Part shown: positions 17,002 to 24,700 of the stretch, in pieces
Layout of the letters: each line of letters opens with the position of its first letter
Numbering within the stretch: the first letter of the stretch is position 1
Assembly (NCBI GenBank): GCA_964522015.1
Contig: CAZFST010000041.1
Coordinates: 1-30,562, forward strand
Length of the DNA: 30,562 bases
DNA from: QQWI01 sp964522015
Lineage (GTDB): Bacteria; Bacillota; Clostridia; Peptostreptococcales; Acidaminobacteraceae
Direction of reading: 5' to 3'
Translations under genes and position numbers: made by a program
The notes under the pieces: model-generated
Told to the model about the DNA's origin: nothing
The model's input: the letters and a program-made list of their open reading frames with translations, nothing else
Databases searched by the model: none

Positions 17002-18051
17002 TTATTTTTTACGGATGTTTTTTCTGTTGTCAATTGCAACTGCTGCGATGATGATCAAGCCTTTTATAATGAACTGAATATAAGGATTGATGCCGATAAA
17101 GGACAAGCCATATGCGATTACCTGGAAGATCAATACACCAGCAACGATACCAGAAATAGAACCGATACCACCAGAGAAGGATAGACCACCGACGATACAA
17201 GCTGCAATGGCATCCAGTTCATACATATTACCAGTATTATTGGTAGCCGAACCGATACGAGCTGCTTCTAGGGCGCCACCTAAGCCGTAAAGTAAACCAG
17301 CAAGTGTATAAGTGATTAAGATGTATTTTACAACGTTAACACCAGAAACAATTGCAGCTTCCTGGTTGCCACCGATTGCGAAAATATTCTTACCAAACTT
17401 TGTTTTGTTCCATAGCACCCACATCACAATTGTAGCAATAATCGCATAAACAGGTAAGTGTGGAATTTGAATAAAACCTAGATCGTAGGACCCTTGAGCG
17501 AACTTCATAAATTCTTTATCTAGACCACCGATTGGCTGTGCACCGAATGGTGGGCGGTCAAAGTAGATTGAAGTCAAACCATAAACAATAATCATTGTAC
17601 CAAGAGTTGTGATAAAAGGATCAACCTTGAGTTTAGCAACGATGAAACCATTGCAAAAGCTGATACCAGCAGTCACTAGCATCACCAAAAGAATCGGCAC
17701 GAAAATTGGCAATGCAGGTAGGTCTGGATACATTTTGTAGGCATAGTCTGCACTCTGTAGTAGGGAAGCAGAAATAACTGCGGCAAGCCCTACCTGGCGA
17801 CCAAGTGATAAGTCAGTTCCCTTAGTGACGATGATAGTTCCCACACCTAAAGCGAAGATAACACGGGTTGATGCCTGGGAAAGAATATTACGTAGATTTG
17901 TCACTGAAATAAACCTTGGTTCCATGATAATGATGATGATTAATAGGACCAGTAGGATGAAAAATATGGCATTGTTGACCACAAACGGCCAAATATCTTC
18001 CTTTTTAAACGGTTGCTTGATTTTGCCCTCTGATAAAGGTTTGGTTGACAT
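17002..18051 (-). CDS. mglC: Galactose/methyl-galactoside ABC transporter permease
   Basis: This 349-residue BPD_transp_2-type inner-membrane protein has about ten hydrophobic segments. Sequences typical of MglC/RbsC permeases include GVGTIIVTKGTDLSLGRQVG, VDPFITTLGTM, FAIGGNQEAAIVSGVNV and AACIVGGLSFSGGIGSISG. It forms the channel with MglA and MglB. It starts 12 bases after mglA ends and precedes galK. The order mglB-mglA-mglC is the same as in enterobacteria. Confidence 0.95.
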   Translation of the reverse strand: MSTKPLSEGKIKQPFKKEDIWPFVVNNAIFFILLVLLIIIIIMEPRFISVTNLRNILSQASTRVIFALGVGTIIVTKGTDLSLGRQVGLAAVISASLLQSADYAYKMYPDLPALPIFVPILLVMLVTAGISFCNGFIVAKLKVDPFITTLGTMIIVYGLTSIYFDRPPFGAQPIGGLDKEFMKFAQGSYDLGFIQIPHLPVYAIIATIVMWVLWNKTKFGKNIFAIGGNQEAAIVSGVNVVKYILITYTLAGLLYGLGGALEAARIGSATNNTGNMYELDAIAACIVGGLSFSGGIGSISGIVAGVLIFQVIAYGLSFIGINPYIQFIIKGLIIIAAVAIDNRKNIRKK

Positions 18052-18063
18052 AGTAGCCCCTTT

Positions 18064-19563
18064 CTATAAAAACTTCGCTGCAAGGCGGATGATTTCTTCT
18101 TGATTTGTCTTATCTGTGTCGACGATACCAGCCACGCGACCATCACTCATTACCAGAATGCGGTCTGTAATTCCAAGTAACTCAGGGAGTTCGGAGGAAA
18201 CCATGATAACCCCTTTGCCATTATTGGCCAAATCGATCATCAGCTGATAAATCTCATACTTGGCGCCAACATCAATACCCCGTGTGGGCTCGTCCATCAA
18301 TAAAATTTCAGGTTCTGTGAGTAGCCATCTACCGACTATAACCTTTTGCTGGTTACCACCAGATAAGGACCGGATTTTTGTGTGAAGACTTGGGGTTTTA
18401 ACCCGCATGCTCTCAATGACCCACTCCGTATCTTTTACCATATGGGCTTGATCCAGGAGCACTGATTTTTTTTGGTATTGATCGATATTTGCAAGAGTTG
18501 CATTGAATTTAATATCAAGCTCTGCAAATATACCAGTTTCACGGCGTTCTTCAGTGATCATGGCAAAACCATTTGCAATGGCTCGTCTTGGATTGCGGTT
18601 GTTGATTTTATGACCATGGAGTTTGATGGTCCCTGATCCAAGGGTGCGAATGCCAAAGATTGTTTCTAAGACATCGGTACGCTTTGAACCCACAAGACCC
18701 GCAACACCTAAAATCTCACCATGGCGTAATTCAAAATTGACATCTTTTATAGAGGGCTGATACATTGCAGTCAAGTTTTCCACTTGCAAAATCACATCTT
18801 GGGGTTTATTTGTTTTTGGTGGAAAACGATGGGTCAGGTCACGACCAACCATCAAATTGATGATTTCATCGGTTGAAATGTCCCCAACGGCTTTTGTGGC
18901 AATCCATTTACCATCTCTAAAAACGGTGATATCATCAGCGATTTGATCAAGTTCTTCCATTTTGTGAGAAATGTAGACGATACCCACCCCTCTTGCTTTT
19001 AAAGACCTTATGATATTAAATAAGTGATTCACTTCTTTTTCAGTTAAAGAAGATGTTGGTTCATCCATCACCAGAATTTTCGAATCATATGAAACCGCTT
19101 TGGCGATCTCAACCATTTGCTTTTCGGAAACTTGCATATCGCCGATTTTTTGTTTGGGATCCAGTGCTATATCCAGAGTTTTGAAGATGGCTAATGTATC
19201 TTGGTACATTTTTTCTTCATCGATAAAGAACCCTTTCATGGGAAAGCGTCCAAGCCAGATGTTATCCATAATACGGGTTGATTGCACTTGATTGAGCTCT
19301 TGATGGACCATGGATACGCCATTGTCGAGAGCATGTTTTGAGCTGGTAAAACTCACTTCTTTGCCATCCAAGAAAATCTGTCCAGCATCTTTGTTGTAAA
19401 TACCAAATAAACACTTCATCAGGGTTGACTTGCCAGCGCCATTTTCACCCATAAGGGCATGTACAGTGCCTTTACGAACTTTTAATTGGACACCATCCAA
19501 CGCTTTTACCCCTGGAAACGTCTTTTGAATATCAACCATTTCTAGTAAATAGGGCTGTGCCAT
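18064..19563 (-). CDS. mglA: Galactose/methyl-galactoside ABC transporter ATP-binding protein
   Basis: The 499-residue tandem ATPase powers MglBC. Cassette 1 has Walker A GENGAGKST (39-47), a Q-loop and VMDEPTSSL. Cassette 2 has the degenerate P-loop GLVGSKRTDVLE usual for sugar-transporter ATPases of this class, then LSGGNQQKVIVGRWL and LLMDEPTRGIDVGAKYEIY. The frame could start five codons earlier, but GAGGAGG lies immediately upstream of the ATG at 19563. A hairpin separates it from mglB. It is 12 bases from mglC. Confidence 0.96.
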   Translation of the reverse strand: MAQPYLLEMVDIQKTFPGVKALDGVQLKVRKGTVHALMGENGAGKSTLMKCLFGIYNKDAGQIFLDGKEVSFTSSKHALDNGVSMVHQELNQVQSTRIMDNIWLGRFPMKGFFIDEEKMYQDTLAIFKTLDIALDPKQKIGDMQVSEKQMVEIAKAVSYDSKILVMDEPTSSLTEKEVNHLFNIIRSLKARGVGIVYISHKMEELDQIADDITVFRDGKWIATKAVGDISTDEIINLMVGRDLTHRFPPKTNKPQDVILQVENLTAMYQPSIKDVNFELRHGEILGVAGLVGSKRTDVLETIFGIRTLGSGTIKLHGHKINNRNPRRAIANGFAMITEERRETGIFAELDIKFNATLANIDQYQKKSVLLDQAHMVKDTEWVIESMRVKTPSLHTKIRSLSGGNQQKVIVGRWLLTEPEILLMDEPTRGIDVGAKYEIYQLMIDLANNGKGVIMVSSELPELLGITDRILVMSDGRVAGIVDTDKTNQEEIIRLAAKFL

Positions 19564-19594
19564 AGTACCTCCTCGCATACTTGTAAAAATTAAA

Positions 19595-19617
19595 GCTGGG
19601 TCGCAAAACGACCCAGC
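19595..19617 (-). promoter_or_regulatory. Intercistronic hairpin between mglB and mglA
   Basis: GCTGGGTCG and CGACCCAGC form a perfect 9-bp stem with a CAAAA loop, followed on the minus strand by TTTAATTTTT. The interrupted T-run suggests a leaky terminator or a 3'-end stabiliser. Either would leave more mglB transcript than mglAC transcript, as is usual for binding-protein genes. Confidence 0.75.
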
Positions 19618-19643
19618 CCATTTGATTTATTTCAGTCTGAATC

Positions 19644-20675
19644 TTATTTGTATGCTTCTTCGCCTACAGCGATATTGTCTTTAGTAACAGCAACATAAGC
19701 AACTCGAACTGCTTTATCAGTCATTGTCCATTTGCCACCATCAAGAACATCTTTGCCCATAGCCACGTTGTAAGCTAAGTCAAATGCAGCGCCGCCTTGG
19801 TTCTTAGCATCATTAAGAACTGTACCTGACATGTAACCATCTTTAATTTGTTGTAAAGCATCTGGAACAGCATCTACGCCAACAACTGGCATATTTTTAC
19901 CACCGTCAAAGTAACCGTTAGCTTTTAAAGAAGCGATTGCGCCAAGTGCCATACCGTCGTTGTTAGCAACAACAAATTCAATTGTGTCGCCATGCTTAGC
20001 TAACCAAGCGTCCATCAACTCTTTACCTTTTACAGAATCCCACATACCAGTTTGCATTTCAAGTTCTTCAACTTTCATGCCTTTTTCAATAGCAGTAGAG
20101 ATTGCAAATTCAGTTCTAGCTTCAGCATCTGGGTGACCAGGCTCGCCCTTTAAAAGAACGTATTGCATGATGCCATCGCCGTTTTTGTCCCATGTTGGAT
20201 TAGCTTTCCACATGTCAGCAATCATCGTACCTTGGATAACACCAGCTTCAGCTGAGTTTGTACCAACATACCAAGCTTTATCGTAGCTAGCAAGATCAGC
20301 TGCGTTTGGCTCTTTGTTAAAGAATACAACTGGAAGATCAGCTGCTTTTGCTTTTTCGATAATTGCAGCTGCTGCTTGTGGATCAACTAAGTTGATTGCA
20401 AGGGCTTTGACGCCTTTTGAAATCATGATATCCACTTGATCATTTTGTGTTGCTTGGCTGTTTTGTGAGTCATTAAGGATAAGGTCTGCTTTATCAGTTG
20501 CTGCTGTTTCGATAGCGCGTCTGACGAATGACATAAAGTTGTCGTCAAATTTGTAGATTGTTACACCAATTGTTGGCTTACCACCTGTTGCTGCATCATC
20601 TGTCGCTTTTGGAGTACAAGCAACCATAGAAAATGCTAAAACTGAAACTAATAATACCGCGAGTAACTTTTTCAC
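19644..20675 (-). CDS. mglB: Galactose/glucose-binding lipoprotein
   Basis: The 343-residue product starts at a GTG (20675) with AGGAGG upstream; upstream in-frame codons lie in the promoter region and are rejected. A lipobox (SMVAC, Cys20) anchors it outside the membrane. The body is a periplasmic-binding-protein fold of the MglB type. It keeps the EF-hand-like calcium loop DKNGDGIMQY, then LLKGEPGHPDAEART, MWDSVKGKELMDAWL, NNDGMALGAIASL and GTVLNDAKNQGGAAFDLA, all close to the E. coli protein. It delivers galactose, glucose or small galactosides to MglAC. It is first in the operon behind a strong promoter. Confidence 0.96.
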   Translation of the reverse strand: MKKLLAVLLVSVLAFSMVACTPKATDDAATGGKPTIGVTIYKFDDNFMSFVRRAIETAATDKADLILNDSQNSQATQNDQVDIMISKGVKALAINLVDPQAAAAIIEKAKAADLPVVFFNKEPNAADLASYDKAWYVGTNSAEAGVIQGTMIADMWKANPTWDKNGDGIMQYVLLKGEPGHPDAEARTEFAISTAIEKGMKVEELEMQTGMWDSVKGKELMDAWLAKHGDTIEFVVANNDGMALGAIASLKANGYFDGGKNMPVVGVDAVPDALQQIKDGYMSGTVLNDAKNQGGAAFDLAYNVAMGKDVLDGGKWTMTDKAVRVAYVAVTKDNIAVGEEAYK

Positions 20676-20699
20676 AATAAAGGCCTCCTGTTTGGGTAT

Positions 20700-20713
20700 T
20701 GAAAACGTTTTTC
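20700..20713. promoter_or_regulatory. cre-like catabolite-repression site before mglB
   Basis: TGAAAACGTTTTTC matches the CcpA site consensus TGWAANCGNTNWCA at 12 of 14 positions. It lies in the leader, about 25 bases before the mglB start codon. A LacI-family operator of similar shape is an alternative reading. Confidence 0.55.
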
Positions 20714-20719
20714 CGACGT

Positions 20720-20760
20720 CGAAATAAAAAACGAACGTCAAGCTTATTTCGTTTTCGTAA
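20720..20760. promoter_or_regulatory. Operator-like inverted repeats at the mglB transcription start
   Basis: CGAAATAA (20720-20727) and TTATTTCG (20744-20751) are exact inverted repeats 16 bases apart. The near-palindrome TTTCGTTTTCGTAA (20747-20760) overlaps the predicted start site. They are plausible sites for the LacI-type regulator encoded next door. Confidence 0.5.
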
Positions 20761-20764
20761 CATC

Positions 20765-20793
20765 ATTCTAGTAAAATTTTAGCGCAAAGTCAA
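20765..20793 (-). promoter_or_regulatory. Promoter of the mgl-gal operon
   Basis: On the minus strand TTGACT (20788-20793), a 17-base spacer and TAGAAT (20765-20770), a close sigma-A match. The predicted start near 20758 gives a leader of about 85 bases before mglB. Confidence 0.75.
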
Positions 20794-20894
20794 TATGTTT
20801 ATCTAAAATTTACTTAAAATTATTTTTTTATTTACCCGTTTTTTAACTGGTCAAACATAATAGTTTATTTTAAAGTGTATTATTACTGCAGAAG

Positions 20895-21902
20895 CTATTT
20901 TGAAGCACTCTCTCTGATCACCAGTTCTGTAGGCACAACCACTTTTTTTGCAATGGTGCGCTTTCTTTGGATTCGCTCTAGCAGTAATTCCACTGCAGTG
21001 GTCCCCATAAATTCTTTGTGAACCCGGACAGAAGCCAGTGGCGGCACCGTATATTTTGAGGTGGGAATATCATTGAAACCTATAATGGCAACCTGGTCAG
21101 GCACTTTGATACCAGCTTCATGTAGGGCTCTTAGGGCCCCAATCGCCATGGAGTCGCTGGCAATTAAAAATGCACTTGGTAAAACATCGGATGTGGCAAT
21201 AGCATGCTTCATTAACTCGTAACCACTGGCAGCCACAAAGGTGCCAACATAAATTTGTGATGAATCCAATAAACCACATTTAATTAAATAGTCTCTAAAG
21301 ACAATTTCTCGCCGCTCACCAATGGGCAATTTTTCCGGCCCAACATACTCTCTACCCCCAATATAACCGATATCAAAGTGGCCATTGCTGATAAAATGCT
21401 GAATCACTTGGACTATAGCTTTCTCAAAATCAATCACAACACTGTCGAATTCAGATTCAAATGGCGATGAATCCACAAATACCAAGTATGGAGACAACCC
21501 TCTAAACCGCTGAATTTCTTGATCTGAAAACTTACCAATGGCAATAACCCCAGCAATATCAGTGAGTTGAGCAAAATCATATTGTTGTGGGTTGTAAACT
21601 TTGACAATGTCTATATGCTGTTCGTAGCAATGGTTTTCTATCCCCATTCTGATGGACATATAATAGGGATCTTCAAGCTCTTGGTTGATGGTATACCAAT
21701 GGATTAAAACAATGCGCATATTGGCATGTGTGCGCTTTTCCGAGCGCTGTCTTGGTGTGACATAATCCAGTTCTTCTGCTATTTCAAGAATCAGCTTCCG
21801 CTTCTCATCAGAAACAGAAAGGGTGGCATCATAGTTTAGAACCCTAGAGACCGTGGCCGATGAGACACTTGCTTTTAAAGCGATATCTTTAATCGTAGAC
21901 AT
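20895..21902 (-). CDS. LacI/GalR-family transcriptional regulator, probable gal operon regulator
   Basis: The 335-residue product has an N-terminal helix-turn-helix (STIKDIALKASVSSATVSRVLN) with the LacI-family hinge. A periplasmic-binding-type ligand domain follows (VFVDSSPFESEFDSV, HFDIGYIGGREYVG, ASDSMAIGALRALHEAG, VAIIGFNDIPTSKYTVPPLASV). It sits directly upstream of mglB in the same direction, with operator-like repeats between, so it probably represses the galactose genes and is released by a galactose-derived ligand. The ATG at 21902 is preferred, with GGGAGGGTGG upstream; a GTG two codons earlier is possible. No terminator follows, so some read-through into mglB is possible. Confidence 0.92.
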   Translation of the reverse strand: MSTIKDIALKASVSSATVSRVLNYDATLSVSDEKRKLILEIAEELDYVTPRQRSEKRTHANMRIVLIHWYTINQELEDPYYMSIRMGIENHCYEQHIDIVKVYNPQQYDFAQLTDIAGVIAIGKFSDQEIQRFRGLSPYLVFVDSSPFESEFDSVVIDFEKAIVQVIQHFISNGHFDIGYIGGREYVGPEKLPIGERREIVFRDYLIKCGLLDSSQIYVGTFVAASGYELMKHAIATSDVLPSAFLIASDSMAIGALRALHEAGIKVPDQVAIIGFNDIPTSKYTVPPLASVRVHKEFMGTTAVELLLERIQRKRTIAKKVVVPTELVIRESASK

Positions 21903-21960
21903 GTCCACCCTCCCCCAGTTACTAATTTTTATCTTTAATTTACTAAATTATTACCTCTTT

Positions 21961-21989
21961 ATATTACACGGCTTTTTAAATGATTGCAA
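21961..21989 (-). promoter_or_regulatory. Candidate promoter of the LacI-type regulator
   Basis: On the minus strand TTGCAA (21984-21989), a 17-base spacer and TAATAT (21961-21966), about 60 bases before the start codon. It is a 4 of 6 match at each element. Confidence 0.4.
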
Positions 21990-22003
21990 CCATAAGTTAG
22001 CAC

Positions 22004-22035
22004 AAAAAAAGACCCCGCTAATCCGCGAGGCCCTT
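22004..22035 (-). terminator. Terminator of mnmA
   Basis: On the minus strand CCTCGC pairs with GCGGGG (one mismatch), with further flanking GGC/GTC pairing. A T7 run follows. It lies just beyond the mnmA stop codon and upstream of the regulator's promoter. Confidence 0.75.
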
Positions 22036-22047
22036 CAAAAAAACTTA

Positions 22048-23160
22048 TTATAGGCAAGCTGCAATAAACCCGCCCCCAATGACTTCATCTCCAATGTAGA
22101 AGGCAACCGCCTGACCCGGGGTTACAGCCCTTTGAGGCTCATCAAAAATCACCTTGTACTGCCCATCCCCAATTGGGGTCATGGTTGCAGGGGCTTCTTT
22201 TTTTGTGTGCCTAATCTTTGCACCAACAGCAATGGGCCCATCAATGGACTCAAAGCTGATTAGATTCACATCCCGGGCAATGAGCCCCTTAGAAAAGACC
22301 GCCACATCATCTCCTAGCACCACTTCGTTGGTTTTGGGTTTAACGGCAATCACATACATGGGTTTGCCAAAAGTAACACCAAGACCCTTACGTTGCCCAA
22401 CAGTATAGTAGATAATCCCCTTGTGCTTTCCAAGGACCTTACCATTTTGATCTACAAAATTGCCCTCTTTCACTTCAGTTTCAATGTTGTCCACCAAAAA
22501 CCGGGCATAATCATTGTCTGGAATAAAACAAATTTCCTGGGAGTCCGGCTTTCTAGCCAGCACAAAATCCAACTTCTCAGCAATCTTTCTAACCTCTTCT
22601 TTATGTGCAAACTCTCCAATGGGCATCAAGGTATGGGCCAATTGTTCTTGGGTAAAATTAGCCAGCATATAGGTCTGATCCTTGCTCATTTCCTGCGACC
22701 GCATCAATTTATAACGACCGCTAGCTTCATCAAACAAAATCTTGGCATAATGACCAGTGGCCACATAATAAGCCCCAAGCTCCTTAGCCTTTTGCAGCAA
22801 TTTATCAAACTTAATATACTTATTGCACATCACACAGGGATTGGGTGTCTCCCCATCCTGATAGGATGCCACAAAATAATCCATTACTTTTTCTTTAAAT
22901 GGGGCCTTAAAATTCACCACATAAAAAGGAATCTCCAGTTGGGCCGCAATGCGTCTAGCATCTTCCACCGCAGACAAACTGCAACAACCACCATAATTCT
23001 CAGCATAGGCCTCAGAGGGGTCATCCCACAACTTCATGGTAATCCCAATCACATCATACCCCTGCTCTTTCAACAGGTACGCCGCAACAGTGCTATCCAC
23101 ACCCCCAGACATACCAATCACCACTTTTTTCTTATCCAAAAAATGTTCTACTTGTTCCAT
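22048..23160 (-). CDS. mnmA: tRNA-specific 2-thiouridylase
   Basis: MnmA activates U34 of Lys, Glu and Gln tRNAs with ATP and inserts sulfur at C2. The 370-residue product has the PP-loop GMSGGVDST (16-24), the catalytic Cys109 in TPNPCVMC and the second Cys211 in EICFIPDND. It also shows TGHYAK, the SKDQTYML segment and a C-terminal beta-barrel domain. Length is normal. The start at 23160 has a weak AGG upstream. It has its own promoter and terminator and is unrelated in function to the flanking gal and lipoprotein genes. No cysteine desulfurase gene is adjacent. Confidence 0.97.
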   Translation of the reverse strand: MEQVEHFLDKKKVVIGMSGGVDSTVAAYLLKEQGYDVIGITMKLWDDPSEAYAENYGGCCSLSAVEDARRIAAQLEIPFYVVNFKAPFKEKVMDYFVASYQDGETPNPCVMCNKYIKFDKLLQKAKELGAYYVATGHYAKILFDEASGRYKLMRSQEMSKDQTYMLANFTQEQLAHTLMPIGEFAHKEEVRKIAEKLDFVLARKPDSQEICFIPDNDYARFLVDNIETEVKEGNFVDQNGKVLGKHKGIIYYTVGQRKGLGVTFGKPMYVIAVKPKTNEVVLGDDVAVFSKGLIARDVNLISFESIDGPIAVGAKIRHTKKEAPATMTPIGDGQYKVIFDEPQRAVTPGQAVAFYIGDEVIGGGFIAACL

Positions 23161-23244
23161 GCCATCAACCTACTTTCTCGCTACGGTTCAAAGCCGTGCT
23201 ACTCTAGTGTTCAACGGCGCCAACTAGCGTGTGCGCCACCCCAT

Positions 23245-23273
23245 ATTTTATCCTGTAGTGGCGGAGTTGTAAA
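23245..23273 (-). promoter_or_regulatory. Promoter of mnmA
   Basis: On the minus strand TTTACA (23268-23273), a 17-base spacer and TAAAAT (23245-23250), leaving a leader of about 80 bases that contains short GC-rich inverted repeats. Confidence 0.65.
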
Positions 23274-23280
23274 GGGAAAA

Positions 23281-23315
23281 GTGAGCCACGGTGCACGTCC
23301 CCATGGCTCTTTAAC
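23281..23315 (-). terminator. Hairpin downstream of the 300-residue lipoprotein gene
   Basis: GAGCCA and TGGCTC form the closing stem around a GC-rich GGGGACGTGCACC loop. Only a short T-stretch follows on the minus strand, so termination may be weak. Confidence 0.5.
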
Positions 23316-23324
23316 TTTTCTAAA

Positions 23325-24227
23325 TTAGTTGCCATCTTTTCCTCCTAGCCATGTCTCAAAATTATCTCCGTTTTGTTGAACTACAATAAATACTTTCTTA
23401 AAATCATCAAGCGAATTAATCTCACTCAACATTACGTCCCATAAGGTAATCCCTAACACTTGTCGGTCTGATGCATAATACAACACGTTCTTGTCAAAAT
23501 TCTCAAAGTCAATGCGCTTGTCGGTCAAGTATTTTTCATTATAGACATCAATGCTGATATCTAAATCCTCAACCCCTTCTTCTTTAAACTTCATAACAAG
23601 ATCATACATTTCCCTATACAGTTCATCGGCGTTAGCCTTAGTGACGTCTTTAAAGTAAATGCCATCAATTGAAAAGCTTGGCACATGGTATAATTCCTTT
23701 GTGAGATAGTCAATTTTGTAGAAACTGCTTAAATCGGTATCCCAGTTATCCATGACTCCTCCATTAGCCATATCACTAAAATATGTCTGAATCCGAAGAT
23801 ACTTAATGTCTCCACTAAAATGCTCTACCATATAGGGTTTAAAGTACTGAGTAACTGCATAATCGATACGCCCCATCCAATAATTATCTACGAACTCACC
23901 CTCCAGTTTTGGGGGATAAGTTGTATGGAGGTAATCGCCGAAATAAGATGAGCCAAATTTCACACCAGTTTCTTTTGACCTAAACCAAAAAATATAGCCA
24001 TCCCTATAGACTTCTTTAAACCCCAACTCTTCAAATTGCTCGCCGTATTTTTTCTCATAACGACTTTTAAACTCTGCACTGATTTCATCAAGTCTTTCGC
24101 GGAAAATTTCAGACTCTGTGTTACCTATTGCATCAGGGACCATCCTTATCCCGCTGCAACCTGAAAGTAGAATGAGGCTAATAAGGAGTAATAGAAGTAC
24201 GCTAGTCCTTTTCAGTATTCTTTGCAT
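23325..24227 (-). CDS. Lipoprotein of unknown function
   Basis: The 300-residue product has a hydrophobic signal and a lipobox (ILLSGC, Cys24). After it come a charged helical stretch (RLDEISAEFKSRYEKKYGEQFEE, about 45-67) and a mixed alpha/beta body rich in Tyr and Asp. The C-terminal INSLDDFKKVFIVVQQ resembles the C-terminus of the 476-residue lipoprotein upstream (LSLNEFKALFI). The two also share an E(K)KYxxxFE-type helix, so they may be distant paralogues. CAGGAG precedes the ATG. A HlyD remnant lies between the two lipoprotein genes. I do not recognise a family. Confidence 0.8.
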   Translation of the reverse strand: MQRILKRTSVLLLLLISLILLSGCSGIRMVPDAIGNTESEIFRERLDEISAEFKSRYEKKYGEQFEELGFKEVYRDGYIFWFRSKETGVKFGSSYFGDYLHTTYPPKLEGEFVDNYWMGRIDYAVTQYFKPYMVEHFSGDIKYLRIQTYFSDMANGGVMDNWDTDLSSFYKIDYLTKELYHVPSFSIDGIYFKDVTKANADELYREMYDLVMKFKEEGVEDLDISIDVYNEKYLTDKRIDFENFDKNVLYYASDRQVLGITLWDVMLSEINSLDDFKKVFIVVQQNGDNFETWLGGKDGN

Positions 24228-24700
24228 ATTATTTTACACTCCTGGTTGTCCTGTCTTTTTCTAGTACGCGTGTTTCAATAATCCGTTCACTGAATCCTAC
24301 CTCAACTCAAACCCATCACCTCCTCTATCCCAGGTAAAAAGAACTCAATGATCCGTCGTTTGCCTGTTTCTATTTCGGCTTGTGCAGTCATCTCCGGACT
24401 AATGGACATGGTCTTTTGCTCGACTTTTAGGGTGGTGGTTAGGGGCTTTACTTTGATTTTGTAGACAAATCCCAGTTTGTTGTCTTCCGCTGCATCTGGG
24501 CTGATATGGCTGATTTAGTCCAGTATGGCATACTAAGGATGTGTTATCTGGAACAATGGTGCCAATGGGCTTTTCACTGATGATGATGCCACCAATAGTG
24601 TAAGCTCTGGATTACGTTGACAATACAATCTAGTGTGATCTTTCATTGAGTCGGTGCCACGTTATCTATTTGACCATAATTGTCCAAGTTGTTTGGGCTT
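24228..24700. other. Intergenic region holding the HlyD remnant
   Basis: No intact gene lies here. The middle is the decayed HlyD fragment. The flanks (24228-24301 and 24643-24700) show nothing recognisable apart from the upstream region of the 300-residue lipoprotein gene. Confidence 0.8.
24302..24642 (-). pseudogene. Decayed C-terminal part of a HlyD-family type I secretion adaptor
   Basis: Three minus-strand frames hold consecutive pieces of a HlyD-type membrane fusion protein. First is KITLDCIVNVIQSL (24642 to about 24602). Next is YTIGGIIISEKPIGTIVPD (from 24602), the typical beta-strand before the deleted barrel part. Last is ISPDAAEDNKLGFVYKIKV, leading to TAQAEIETGKRRIIEFFL and a stop at 24302-24304. 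Real HlyD proteins end in just this AEIKTGKRR-x-I-x-FFL pattern. Stop codons, at least two frame changes and loss of roughly 35 residues between pieces two and three show it is not functional. Full-length relatives have about 400-470 residues, so most of the gene is gone. The start and upstream part are not seen. Confidence 0.85.

Noticed and set aside
20814..20894. Possible terminator after the LacI-type regulator
   Set aside because: The CCAGTT/AACGGG pairing is short, mismatched and not followed by a T-run on the minus strand.
22393..23328. A 311-codon plus-strand open frame
   Set aside because: It lies antisense to mnmA, whose motifs are unmistakable. Its product is low-complexity and has no ribosome site.
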